39,130 nucleotides of DNA from Gammaproteobacteria bacterium (GTDB taxonomy: Bacteria; Pseudomonadota; Gammaproteobacteria; CAIRSR01), in NCBI GenBank assembly GCA_963575655.1, contig CAUYTY010000185.1, forward strand, positions 1-39,130. Reading direction: 5' to 3'. A model generated the notes under the pieces. The model did no database searches. It saw only the letters and a program-made list of their open reading frames with translations, and was not told where the DNA came from. Positions 8,663-16,754 of this stretch are shown one piece after another (position 1 is the first letter of the stretch; every line of letters begins with the position of its first letter). Made by a program: the position numbers and the translations under genes.

Positions 8663-9620
8663 ATGTTTTTGCGGATAAACCGTTGGAGTATAAAATATAA
8701 ATATCCGTCAGCACATCATGCTATTGGTTGTCATAACTTTCATCGTAATCTTTGCGATTGGTGGCTTTTCCATCATTCAATCCCGACGGAATGCCGACGA
8801 GGTTAAGACGGTTACTGAAGGAATTGTCCCCAGCGCCCTGGCCTCCGCTGATTTGTTGTCGCATCTCAAGGATGTGCAATTGGCGGAAATTTATCTCGTC
8901 GCTACACATGACAATAGTATTACCGAACAGACCCAGGAAACGTTGTCGGCGCGTAACGCACAGTTGCAGGAAGGTTTAAAACTACAGTTCGATCAGGCCA
9001 GCGGCAAAGCCCAAGAAGGTTTAGTGGTCCAAGCCAAGGAAGCCCTCGACAACTATTTTGACGCTGTTAACGAAACGGCAAAACTCAAGCTTGCCGGCCA
9101 AACTGCTCTCGCGGAGGCCAGCTTGGCCGCCAATGTCTTCGTGTATGAAAGGGAATTGCGCGAGATCCTGACCACGTTACGTATCGAAAAAAATCGTGAA
9201 AAGGATCGGGCGATTGATGCCTTGAATCAAAATCTGTCGAATACGGTTACCACCGTATCGACGGTAACACTCTTGGCCGTCATCATTTTGGCCGCACTCG
9301 GTACGCTCCTTTATCGTCGGGTCACCGGTCCCATCAGCCGAATGCAGGCGATGATGACCGAAATTGCATCCAATCAGGACTTTACCCATCGGTTGCCGGT
9401 CGAGCGACATGATGAAATTGGTCATTCCATCCTTGCCTTCAACACCATGATTGCCAAAATTCAGGAGAGTTCGGCATTATTAAAACAGAAGACAACCGAC
9501 CTCCATACCATGCTGCAAAATATGCCGTATGGCATCTTGACCATCACCAATGGCAATAAAATTCATCCCGAATATTCCTCCTACCTGGAAGTAATTTTCG
9601 AATCAATGGGCCGGCAGTGA
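8663..9620 (+). pseudogene. 4HB/HAMP sensor, frameshifted N-terminus and truncated C-terminus
   Basis: The intact frame from ATG 8718 gives 300 aa: a membrane helix at the start (MLLVVITFIVIFAIGG), a ~150-residue helical periplasmic sensor region (4HB type), a second membrane helix (about 175-195), a HAMP domain (about 197-250, with the P and DEIG motifs) and a coiled coil. It ends in a QNMPYGILTI...HPEYSSYLE segment that in related sensors leads into a longer kinase or output part. Here it stops at once. Upstream, ATG 8663 with AGAGG in front encodes MFLRINRWSIKYK, a typical start for such receptors, but in another frame. A shift near 8700-8717 is therefore likely. It is the first gene of a sensory operon. 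Confidence 0.65.
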
Positions 9621-9641
9621 TTACATCGATCAAAAGGCTCA

Positions 9642-10454
9642 TTGCCTAAGCAAATCGTATCGGAGGCATCATCGGTGGTTACTTTTCTGCTCGTCAGCGT
9701 AGGGATCGTGTTTGGTGCAATGCTTGCCTGGCTACAAACCGCCCCGCAGCATCGAGCCTATCAATTAGAATTCGAAGAGCAGACAAGGCTCATCGATGAA
9801 TTGTCTAACCGCATCCCCGCAGCAGAAGCCGAAGCACGTCAAGCAAATTTACGTACCGAAATAGAAACATTGCGTCGCCAATTCGTACAGCAGGCAGAGA
9901 TACACCACAAAGCGTTGGCCGATACCACCAGCAAAGCCGCCAACAATTGTGAAGAAAGTCTGGCACGGCTCAGAAAAGAACACACCGCACACCAGACACA
10001 ACTGTACACAGTATTGAAGTCTGAATACCAAACCATCAAGAACGATATTGAATTATTGATGGGGTTGGTCAAGACTGTAGAACGTTGGCATGATGAGATG
10101 CAATCTATCCTTACCAACAACCACGAATTGAAGGAACGCAACGAGGAATTCGCTCGTATCGTAAAAATGGTCGTCATGCTCGCCCTCAATGCCTCCATTG
10201 AGGCCGCCCGGGTCGGCGAGGCCGGACGTGGATTTGCCGTAGTGGCGGATGGTGTCAGAGAATTGGCATCTACCTCGACAAACCTGGCCAAGGAATACAA
10301 ACAGCATCTCGATAAGAATGACCTCATCACGACCACAACTTTCCAGGATTTACAGGCCAGTTCCAATATGATTCGAACTGCGGTTTTCGGCTTGAGCGCA
10401 ACGGCCGATCGGTTCCTATCCACGACCGTCAACCTGATGGATCGTCATGATTAA
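9642..10454 (+). CDS. MCP-like signalling protein
   Basis: 270 aa with a TTG start. An N-terminal membrane helix (about 11-31) is followed by ~130 residues of coiled coil and then a chemoreceptor hairpin-tip sequence, [20 protein letters not shown] plus [10 protein letters not shown]. No second membrane helix or periplasmic domain is present, so it is a membrane-anchored signalling hairpin that must take its input from elsewhere, perhaps from the upstream HAMP protein. The signalling tip is canonical but the flanking methylation helices are short. The stop overlaps the ATG of the CheX-like gene by 8 bases, so the two are translationally coupled. Confidence 0.75.
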   Translation: MPKQIVSEASSVVTFLLVSVGIVFGAMLAWLQTAPQHRAYQLEFEEQTRLIDELSNRIPAAEAEARQANLRTEIETLRRQFVQQAEIHHKALADTTSKAANNCEESLARLRKEHTAHQTQLYTVLKSEYQTIKNDIELLMGLVKTVERWHDEMQSILTNNHELKERNEEFARIVKMVVMLALNASIEAARVGEAGRGFAVVADGVRELASTSTNLAKEYKQHLDKNDLITTTTFQDLQASSNMIRTAVFGLSATADRFLSTTVNLMDRHD

Positions 10455-11019
10455 CGTCAACGTTCTTTCCGCACTGGAATGGTTGTTTGAAAAATCAATA
10501 CGCAACAACAGCGTTCACGGGCCGGAAGATAGCTGTGTCGTAACCTTCCAGGCTGACGCATTACTCTCGACAGAGACCGCAAGTCGTCGTCTCGTTGTGA
10601 TCAATATCTCTTCCTACATTTTCCGTATTATCACGTTATTTGATCTCGATACGGATGCGGCGACCGCCTCACATTTGGCAAAGGTCATGCGGCGCGGCAA
10701 TGAAATACTCGTGGGAAAAGCCTTACTCGATGCTTTCGGGGAATTTGCAAACATAATTTGCGGTGAGGTAAATCGGGAATTGTCCGTGAAATTTCGTCAT
10801 ACCGGAATGTCGACGCCATTTCTCTTAGAAAACTCTTGCCTGCCCTATGTGTCGATACTTAAACCCTCGCAGGTGTGTTCTGCGGAAGTAAATATCAATG
10901 ATTCTGTGTGTTTCAGAGTCATCATCTGTATTTGTATCGATAACAAAGCCAACCTCGATTTCGACATTAACAGAACCGGACAGCAGTCCATTTCGACAGG
11001 AGATTTGGAACTGTTTTGA
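10447..11019 (+). CDS. CheX/CheC-like chemotaxis phosphatase domain protein
   Basis: 190 aa, soluble. Residues ~85-130 contain a [15 protein letters not shown] segment matching the E-xx-N-x-x-x-G helix that is the active-site pattern of CheC/CheX-type CheY-P phosphatases. A Gly-Met-ser-x-P-F-L-L segment follows. A second, less conserved half follows with IDxD-type strands. Assignment rests on that motif plus overlap with the MCP-like gene. The partners CheY and CheA are not in the window. Confidence 0.6.
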   Translation: MINVNVLSALEWLFEKSIRNNSVHGPEDSCVVTFQADALLSTETASRRLVVINISSYIFRIITLFDLDTDAATASHLAKVMRRGNEILVGKALLDAFGEFANIICGEVNRELSVKFRHTGMSTPFLLENSCLPYVSILKPSQVCSAEVNINDSVCFRVIICICIDNKANLDFDINRTGQQSISTGDLELF

Positions 11020-11152
11020 TCTCGATATCCCAATCACCAAGACTGGCAAGAGTTAGCCTGAGCGGGTGCCTTCCTAATCACCTCTCGGTGCTCTCCGCCT
11101 CAACATTATCGATCGCCCCTATTTCTCGTAACATCAATGGTTAGGATACACA

Positions 11153-11463
11153 ATGATGACAACAAATGAGGATATTCCCATTGCTGCGGAGACATGCCAG
11201 ATAGCCGTACGAAATTTTAATTTCTATTACGGCAAATACCACGCCTTGAAGAATATTGGAATTGAAGTATCTAAACAGCGTATCACTGCTTTCATCGGTC
11301 CTTCCGGTTGCGGCAAGTCAACGCTGCTGCGCACATTGAACCGAATGTACGACCTCTATCCTGAACAACGGGCTGAGGGCGAAATTCTGTTCAACGGACA
11401 TAATATCCTCGGTGGTGTTTCAGACCTGGATATTGCGGTAGCCATTCTTCAAACATGGGTATC
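11153..11463 (+). pseudogene. pstB: pstB 5' part, interrupted
   Basis: N-terminal part of the phosphate ABC transporter ATPase. It has the [14 protein letters not shown] start typical of PstB, Walker [10 protein letters not shown], and [10 protein letters not shown]. The match to PstB continues to DLDIAV (compare DIALLR before VGMVFQKP in E. coli PstB) and is lost around 11440-11460, where the IS1-like element enters. The frame then runs into the element and stops at 11482. Without the Q-loop, signature and Walker B, this fragment cannot hydrolyse ATP. Confidence 0.85.
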
Positions 11464-11533
11464 GGGTGACTTTCTGCCATAATTTTGAAGTATTATCGTG
11501 CGCAACGAGAACTTTACTTGGAAAGAACCTCCA

Positions 11534-11857
11534 ATGGCTAACAGAGCTGTTTTGTGTCCATGCTGTAAATGTGATCATGTCGTTAAACGCGGCAAGACGG
11601 AACTTGGAAAACAACGCTATCTCTGCCTGAAGCCGGAATGTGGTAGGAAGACATTCATTTTAGATTATACCTACCAGGGGTATTTGCCAGAAGTCAAGGA
11701 GCAGATCATCGACATGGCAATGAACGGCAGCGGGATCCGTGATACTGCGCGGGTATTGGGAATTAGTCCAGGGACGGTTATTAGCAAAATAAAAGAAACA
11801 AGAACCCTATATGGAACCAGTCAATCGGTCACTACTGGAAAGACTGAATTCAGATGA
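11534..11857 (+). CDS. insA: IS1-family InsA-like protein
   Basis: 107 aa from ATG 11534. It has an N-terminal zinc-finger pattern (CPCC near residue 7, then C-x5-C in YLCLKPEC) followed by a helix-turn-helix (IRDTARVLGISPGTVISKIK), which is the normal InsA architecture that recognises IS1 ends. A second ATG lies upstream at 11498. The stop overlaps an ATG of the InsB frame (ATGA at 11854). No A6C slippery run, which drives frameshifting in E. coli IS1, is visible near the junction. Confidence 0.8.
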   Translation: MANRAVLCPCCKCDHVVKRGKTELGKQRYLCLKPECGRKTFILDYTYQGYLPEVKEQIIDMAMNGSGIRDTARVLGISPGTVISKIKETRTLYGTSQSVTTGKTEFR

Positions 11858-12282
11858 CATTCTTTCTGATATTCAGAAAGTTGAAGGTGCTGAAGTGGAT
11901 GATAATGTGGAGCTATGTCGGCAACAAGGAAAATCAACGCTGGCTTTGGCATGCTATTGACCATGCTACGGGAAATGTTCTTGCGTATGTGTTTGGCAAA
12001 AGGAAAGATTCGGTATTTTTGTCCTTAAAAGAACTCCTCAAGCCGTTTGGGATTTCTCGATTTTATACTGACGATTGGGGGGCTTATGAACGGAATTTAC
12101 CAGTCGAACAACAAATCATTAGCAAGAAGAATACTCAAAAAATCGAGAGGAAACATTTAATGTTACGGACACGTATCAAACGGCTTGCCCGGAAAACCAT
12201 TTGCTTCTCCAAACTTGAGAAAATGCATGATATTGTGATTGGTCTCTTCATAAATCGCTATGAATTTGGCGTCTTAGTCTGA
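11793..12282 (+). pseudogene. insB: IS1-family InsB transposase, split in two frames
   Basis: The frame from 11854 gives the catalytic part (MWSYVGNKENQRWLW, then YTDDWGAY and a C-terminal helix). The conserved sequence that should precede it (VNRSLLERLNSDDI, then VEGAEVDD with the first catalytic Asp) is readable only in another frame, about 11793-11905. A one-base shift at the GATAATG near 11904 therefore separates the first Asp from the rest. InsA to this frame is also not the usual -1 step. The transposase looks inactive unless these are sequencing errors. Confidence 0.65.
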
Positions 12283-12337
12283 AAAATATCTAAATTATGG
12301 AACATTACTGGCCATATCCAGGTCTGGAACACCACCT

Positions 12338-12827
12338 GGTATTCCAAAAACCGACCCCCTTTCCAATGTCGATCCACGATAATGTCGCTTTCGGGGTACG
12401 CCTCCATGAGCGGTTAAATCACGTCGAGATGGAAGATCGGGTCGAGTGGGCGTTGCGCAAATCGGCACTTTGGGATGAGACAAAGGATAAACGCCATCAG
12501 AGCGGCATGAGTCTTTCCGGAGGTCAACAACAGCGCTTGTGCATTGCACGGGCAATTGCCGTCAAGCCGGAAGTGCTGCTGTTAGATGAGCCGACTTCAG
12601 CGCTCGATCCGATCTCGACGATGCATATTGAGAACTTGCTGCAAGAGCTACAGCAAGATTTTACCATCATTATCGTTACTCACAATATGCAGCAAGCGGC
12701 CCGAATTTCAGACTACACTGCCTATATGTATCTTGGAGAATTAATCGAGTTCGGCGTTACTGACAAAATATTCATAAAACCAACCAAACAAGAGACGGAA
12801 GACTATATTACCGGTCGATTCGGCTAA
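12338..12827 (+). pseudogene. pstB: pstB 3' part
   Basis: Resumes PstB at [11 protein letters not shown] (Q-loop), then the ABC signature LSGGQQQR, Walker [13 protein letters not shown], the switch His in VTHNMQ, and the normal C-terminus [10 protein letters not shown]. It is complete from the Q-loop on but has no Walker A. An ATG at 12297 opens the frame through non-PstB codons (an inverted copy of pstB sequence and the IS end), so even if translated it would not restore a transporter ATPase. The phoU gene follows 25 bases after the stop. Confidence 0.85.
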
Positions 12828-12852
12828 ATTGGTAGAGAGGAAAAATAAACAA

Positions 12853-13560
12853 ATGTTTACCAATAACCATATTACCAAACAGTACGATCAGGATCTGGAT
12901 TCCATTCGTAATCGTGTGCTGCTCATGGGCGGTTTGGTGGAGAATCAGATTCACTCTGCAATTACCGCTTTCAGCGAGGGCAACACCGAAAAGGCAATTC
13001 AGGTGGATGTTGAGGACCATCGGGTTAACGCCCTGGAAGTGGCCATCGATTTAGACTGCACCCAGATTATTGCACGCTATCAACCAACCGCGATAGATCT
13101 ACGCGTACTCGTGGGTATCAGCAAGATCGTCACCGACCTGGAACGTAGCGGCGATGAAGCCGCCAAAATCGCCCGTATGACCCAAGAGATCTACCGCCAC
13201 GATATCTGCTGTAAGTCCTGCATTAATGACGTACGGGACATGGGCAATATGGCCGCCGGCATGTTACATACCGCCCTGGATACCTTTACTCACCAAAATG
13301 CGGTCGGAGCCGCTGGGATTGTACGTAATGACTTGGAGATCGACAGTAAATTCAAGGCTATCACCCGTCAATTGATCACCTTCGTGATGGAGGATCCACG
13401 CCTTATCTCCACTGCTATGGAGATGATGTGCATCGCCAAATCAATGGAGCGCATTGGCGACCATGCCAAGAATCTCGCAGAACAGGTGATCTACATCGTA
13501 CGTGGCACAGATGTACGCCACGTGACCATTGAGCAGTTGGAACGAGAGGCCAAAGGATAG
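12853..13560 (+). CDS. phoU: Phosphate signalling protein PhoU
   Basis: 235 aa cytoplasmic all-helical protein made of two PhoU repeats. The key signatures are E/DxxxD-type metal sites: ISKIVTDLERSGDEAAKIAR in the first half and CIAKSMERIGDHAKNLAEQV in the second. PhoU represses the PhoR/PhoB phosphate regulon and limits Pst uptake. ATG 12853 is preferred because AGAGAGG lies 12 bases upstream; TTG 12829 is an alternative. It sits right after pstB, as in most pst operons. With pstB broken upstream, its expression may now be polar or may depend on a promoter in the element. Confidence 0.95.
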   Translation: MFTNNHITKQYDQDLDSIRNRVLLMGGLVENQIHSAITAFSEGNTEKAIQVDVEDHRVNALEVAIDLDCTQIIARYQPTAIDLRVLVGISKIVTDLERSGDEAAKIARMTQEIYRHDICCKSCINDVRDMGNMAAGMLHTALDTFTHQNAVGAAGIVRNDLEIDSKFKAITRQLITFVMEDPRLISTAMEMMCIAKSMERIGDHAKNLAEQVIYIVRGTDVRHVTIEQLEREAKG

Positions 13561-13796
13561 AAGGGTAGAGACCAAACCTAACAAAATAATCACCAGCGCA
13601 GATTCAATCTCCACTAACATTACGCTCATGACGAACTGCCACGTTTACCCACGGGTTGAAACCTACGGTTAAATTCATCAGGCTGCTGGAGAGTACTCAA
13701 GTCTTCCGGATACGGGCCGATACAGCCTGTTGGCCGGCACTAGGTCCCCCTGTTGCTTGTTAACGTGACAGATCCTTTTGGTTAGGAGATACCTCC
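13561..13796. other. Intergenic, phoU to small gene
   Basis: I see no gene here. It presumably holds the promoter and leader of the small gene at 13797. Confidence 0.4.
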
Positions 13797-14027
13797 ATGT
13801 CAGTACAAACTATTTCTGCCCCACGCGCCAATACCTACCAGCCCTCTCAGTTTCAAACCCCTGCCCAACGGGGTTCCCAACAATCATCGAACGTATCCAG
13901 CGCCAAGAACATAATACCTCACCCCGTTGTCGCCGCCTCAAATTCCCCCAAGGCCAACACAGCTAAAAGCGATAACGACAACGATGACAGCCCTCGACTT
14001 GGCGGAAAGATTGATATTAAGACCTGA
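13797..14027 (+). CDS. Small uncharacterised protein, low complexity
   Basis: 76 aa rich in Ser, Ala, Pro, Asn and Asp, ending in a DNDNDDSP stretch and a basic tail (GGKIDIKT). There is no signal peptide and no membrane helix; it is probably disordered. I do not recognise it. It is kept because TTAGGAG lies ~10 bases before the ATG and a strong hairpin (14042-14087) follows the stop. An overlapping frame from 13778 has no such signal. Confidence 0.5.
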   Translation: MSVQTISAPRANTYQPSQFQTPAQRGSQQSSNVSSAKNIIPHPVVAASNSPKANTAKSDNDNDDSPRLGGKIDIKT

Positions 14028-14041
14028 CAGCAAAAACAAAC

Positions 14042-14087
14042 GAGCGCGACGCATCCATCAAAACCCGCTGATGAATGCGTCGCGCTC
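14042..14087. terminator. Bidirectional hairpin terminator candidate
   Basis: The 18-base arms GAGCGCGACGCATCCATC and GATGAATGCGTCGCGCTC pair with one mismatch around a ~10-base loop. It lies between convergent genes (the + small gene and the - zinc-finger gene). The T-run behind it is weak. Confidence 0.6.
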
Positions 14088-14149
14088 TTGTTAATCCGCC
14101 CCTACTTTACTGCTCAAGCATACCCATTAGCAATCCGATGCTCGCAGCA

Positions 14150-14368
14150 TCACTCGTCGCGCAACAGATACTCTGCGCCACAATAGGGACAACGTGCCCC
14201 ACCCTTTTTCTCGACAGCCAGAAATACCTTTGGATGGGAATTCCACAGTGTGGTCCCAGGCATCGGACAATGGAGAGGCAGATCGGCACGGGTAACAGTA
14301 TACAAACGCTGGGCATTAGACGCAACTGGCGCCTCCCATGGAGCAGCAGCGGTATGGGTCTCGTTCAT
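14150..14368 (-). CDS. zf-CHCC zinc-finger protein
   Basis: 72 aa. The C-terminal half reads DLPLHCPMPGTTLWNSHPKVFL and ends in GGARCPYCGAEY. This gives the Cys, His and CxxC ligands of the zf-CHCC fold, related to the zinc-binding subunit of complex I (NDUFS6). The gene commonly sits beside ilvE in proteobacteria, as here. The start at 14368 (MNETH) is chosen over a longer frame because homology begins after it and AAAGGA lies upstream. Confidence 0.75.
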   Translation of the reverse strand: MNETHTAAAPWEAPVASNAQRLYTVTRADLPLHCPMPGTTLWNSHPKVFLAVEKKGGARCPYCGAEYLLRDE

Positions 14369-14504
14369 GACATGGTCCTTTGAGAAAAGGAAAATCTGAC
14401 AGGCGTAAGAACAGGAGAAAGCAACCTCCCCCCTTCTGTTCAAAGCACAGACAGTTGGGGAGAGACTCACGACTATAAAGGCGACGATCCGCCATGTTCT
14501 ACAT

Positions 14505-15425
14505 TCACACCAGACTCAGCCACTGGGGATAATGCTCACGCCGCCCCTGAACCTGGTCGAAAAACAAGGTCTGGAGACGCTCCGTAATGGGGCCTCGACC
14601 ACCATTGCCGATCGCCCGTCCGTCCAGTTCACGAATCGGTGTAACCTCCGCAGCAGTACCGGTAAAGAACGCCTCATCCGCAATGTAGACCTCGTCGCGC
14701 GTAATCCGCCGCTCTTGGACATTCAATCCACTATCCTGGGCAAGACGGATCACGGTATCACGGGTAATGCCTTCCAAAGCCGAGGTCAGTTCAGGGGTAA
14801 AGAGGACGCCGTTGCGGACAATGAAAATATTCTCACCACTCCCCTCAGCCACAAATCCATTTACATCCAACAACAACGCCTCATCATGACCCGAGGAAAT
14901 CGCCTCGCGCAGAGCGAGCATGGAATTGATGTAATTGCCAGTGGCCTTGGCCTTGCACATCGTCACGTTGACGTGGTGCCGGGTGAATGAAGAGGTATGT
15001 ACTCGAATGCCGCGCTCGATTCCCTCCTTGCCCAGATAGGCTCCCCACTCCCAAGCGGCCACCATGACATGGACACGCAAACCGTCAGCACGTAGCCCCA
15101 TACCCTCCGATCCGTAAAAACACAGCGGGCGGATATACCCCGATTGAAGACCATTTGCCCGTACCACCGCCTTTTGAGCCTCGTTCAATGTCGCACGATC
15201 GAAAGGAATGGTCATACCCAAGATGTGGGCCGAGCGAAACAACCGGGCAGTATGGTCTTCCAGACGAAAAATGACGGTCCCCCGTCCGGTTTGGTAGGCA
15301 CGTACCCCTTCGAATACCCCCATTCCATAGTGCAAGGAATGGGTCAACACGTGGGTCTTTGCCTCACGCCAGGGGACCATCTCCCCATCCAACCAGATGA
15401 AACCGTCGCGGTCAGACATGCTCAT
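14505..15425 (-). CDS. ilvE: Branched-chain amino acid aminotransferase
   Basis: 306 aa PLP enzyme, fold type IV. It transfers the amino group between glutamate and the keto acids of leucine, isoleucine and valine in the cytoplasm. It shows HYGMGVFEGVRAY near residue 32, the PLP lysine in CKAKATGNYINS (about 160), ALLLDVNGFVAEGSGENIF, and the C-terminal TGTAAEVTPI phosphate-binding turn. Length equals the E. coli IlvE class. AGGAGAA nine bases upstream supports ATG 15425. The zf-CHCC gene follows in the same direction and probably shares its transcript. Confidence 0.95.
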   Translation of the reverse strand: MSMSDRDGFIWLDGEMVPWREAKTHVLTHSLHYGMGVFEGVRAYQTGRGTVIFRLEDHTARLFRSAHILGMTIPFDRATLNEAQKAVVRANGLQSGYIRPLCFYGSEGMGLRADGLRVHVMVAAWEWGAYLGKEGIERGIRVHTSSFTRHHVNVTMCKAKATGNYINSMLALREAISSGHDEALLLDVNGFVAEGSGENIFIVRNGVLFTPELTSALEGITRDTVIRLAQDSGLNVQERRITRDEVYIADEAFFTGTAAEVTPIRELDGRAIGNGGRGPITERLQTLFFDQVQGRREHYPQWLSLV

Positions 15426-15581
15426 AGCGGGGTTCTCCTCGCAAGAATTGATACTAATCAGGATGGCGTATATCGATACGCCCCCTGTTTTCGGGATTAT
15501 GCCGTAGTTTGTGCGGCAGTGCAGCGTTTACATCAGCCACGGTAGAGCCTCACCCTGCTCGGGTCACTCAACTATTTCCAA

Positions 15582-16496
15582 CTAATTGTTTGTAGTGTTT
15601 TTCTTGTTTTGATAACTGGAATGGAGGGAGAGTACACGCTGGACATAGCCAGTGGTCTCGGCGTAGGGCGGGATACCACCGTAGCGAGTTACCGCGTTTT
15701 CACCTGCGTTATAGGCAGCCACGGCCAGGGGCAGATTGTTACCGAACATATCCAACAAATCCCGGAGATAACGCACCCCGCCGTAGACGTTCTCGGTAGG
15801 GTCGAAGGCATCGCGGACACCGTAACGATGCGCGGTGTCAGGCATAAGCTGCATCAACCCAGCCGCCCCCTTCCGCGAAACGGCCATGGGATTGAATGCA
15901 CTTTCCGTGTGGATCATCGCACGCACCAGGGCCTGGTCAACCTGATAGGCCTGTGCGGCCTCTGCCACAATCGAGTCGTAGGCCGATTGTCGAGCGGTTA
16001 GAGTTAAGAGAGGGCCAGGCATCAGCGAGGGCCTACTCGAGATCGTACGCAATGCCAACTCATAGCGTTGATCACCGGTACGAACATTAGTGAAATGTCG
16101 TATACCAACTTTATCTACGTAGGAATAGATGGAGGTATAGGCCGCAGAGAGACTAGGGCGAGAGGCAATCGGAGGGGAAGATACCGGAGGAACAACGCTC
16201 GATTGCGGCACGGGGGTGCTCGGCCCCACCGCCTTAGCTACCTCTGCCACCGATGGAACTGGGGGCCTGGCAACCACAGGCACAACGGTTGACGACTTCG
16301 CAGGTAACGGTACCCTCGCCTTCTCAACATAGGTCAATACTCTATCGGAAGAATGGACATTGGTGATATTCAAAACTCCGTTGCGATCTCGCCACATACG
16401 AATGCCGTCCCGCGATCCAGCCACGGCCACCGAACTGGACAGCACACCGGAGAAGACAACAACAGACACACACCATCTAAATCGATGGCTCAGCAT
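15582..16496 (-). CDS. Lytic transglycosylase (SLT) with two DUF4124-like segments
   Basis: 304 aa exported murein hydrolase. A signal peptide (residues 1-26, cut near AVAG) is followed by a DUF4124-like motif (MWRDRNGVLNITN), a Pro/Val-rich linker, a second such motif (YSYVDKVGIRHFTN), and a C-terminal SLT domain. The SLT domain has the catalytic Glu in HTESAFNPMAVS, then GAAGLMQLMPDTA and VAAYNAGENAV. It cleaves peptidoglycan to 1,6-anhydromuropeptides. The duplicated DUF4124-like motif before the catalytic domain suggests two envelope-binding modules. Confidence 0.9.
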   Translation of the reverse strand: MLSHRFRWCVSVVVFSGVLSSSVAVAGSRDGIRMWRDRNGVLNITNVHSSDRVLTYVEKARVPLPAKSSTVVPVVARPPVPSVAEVAKAVGPSTPVPQSSVVPPVSSPPIASRPSLSAAYTSIYSYVDKVGIRHFTNVRTGDQRYELALRTISSRPSLMPGPLLTLTARQSAYDSIVAEAAQAYQVDQALVRAMIHTESAFNPMAVSRKGAAGLMQLMPDTAHRYGVRDAFDPTENVYGGVRYLRDLLDMFGNNLPLAVAAYNAGENAVTRYGGIPPYAETTGYVQRVLSLHSSYQNKKNTTNN

Positions 16497-16652
16497 TTCA
16501 GTAGTCTCCCTTTTTTCGACGATGACGAGTAGGCGTCCCCATACGGCAAACCGCTGTATTATGGTACCTTTTTTACAGAGGGTGGGCTATCCTAAAAAAC
16601 CCTTAGAACATTTCCGATTAGTTTGGAAGGACATCAACACCCTGGTAAAAGC

Positions 16653-16733
16653 TCAGGCCCCAGCGGGGCTGCATTATTAAAAACCGGGGGAGGTTACCCC
16701 CGAAATTTAATAATGCGCCTCGCTGGGGCCTGA
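16653..16733. terminator. Large nested hairpin downstream of chemoreceptor gene
   Basis: An 81-base near-palindrome: outer arms TCAGGCCCCAGCGGGGC...TTATTAAA and the complementary TTTAATAATGC...GGGGCCTGA, with an inner perfect hairpin CGGGGG-AGGTTA-CCCCCG. It lies 22 bases after the stop of the - strand chemoreceptor, so termination is likely, though its size also fits a small mobile palindrome. Confidence 0.55.
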
Positions 16734-16754
16734 ACGTATTCCGGGAATGCTCAG

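Larger units (their letters stand above)
11465..12309 (+). mobile_element. IS1-family element, decayed
   Basis: It lies inside pstB and carries InsA-like and InsB-like reading frames. The probable ends start GGTGACTTTCTGCCATAATTT on the left and, on the complement of the right side, AGTAATGTTCCATAATTT. The shared CCATAATTT block and the GGTGA/GTAATG starts resemble IS1 ends. No clean target duplication is visible, and the right junction carries an inverted copy of pstB sequence, so the exact borders are uncertain by several bases. Confidence 0.7.

Noticed and set aside
11411..12336. Treating the 24/26 inverted repeat as the true ends of the IS1 element
   Set aside because: The left arm encodes genuine PstB sequence (the DLDIAV region before the Q-loop), and flanking sequences show no target duplication, so an inverted duplicate is more likely.
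16360..16680. 106-aa + strand frame between the transglycosylase and the palindrome
   Set aside because: Mostly antisense to the transglycosylase start and ends in the palindrome; no ribosome site at its start.
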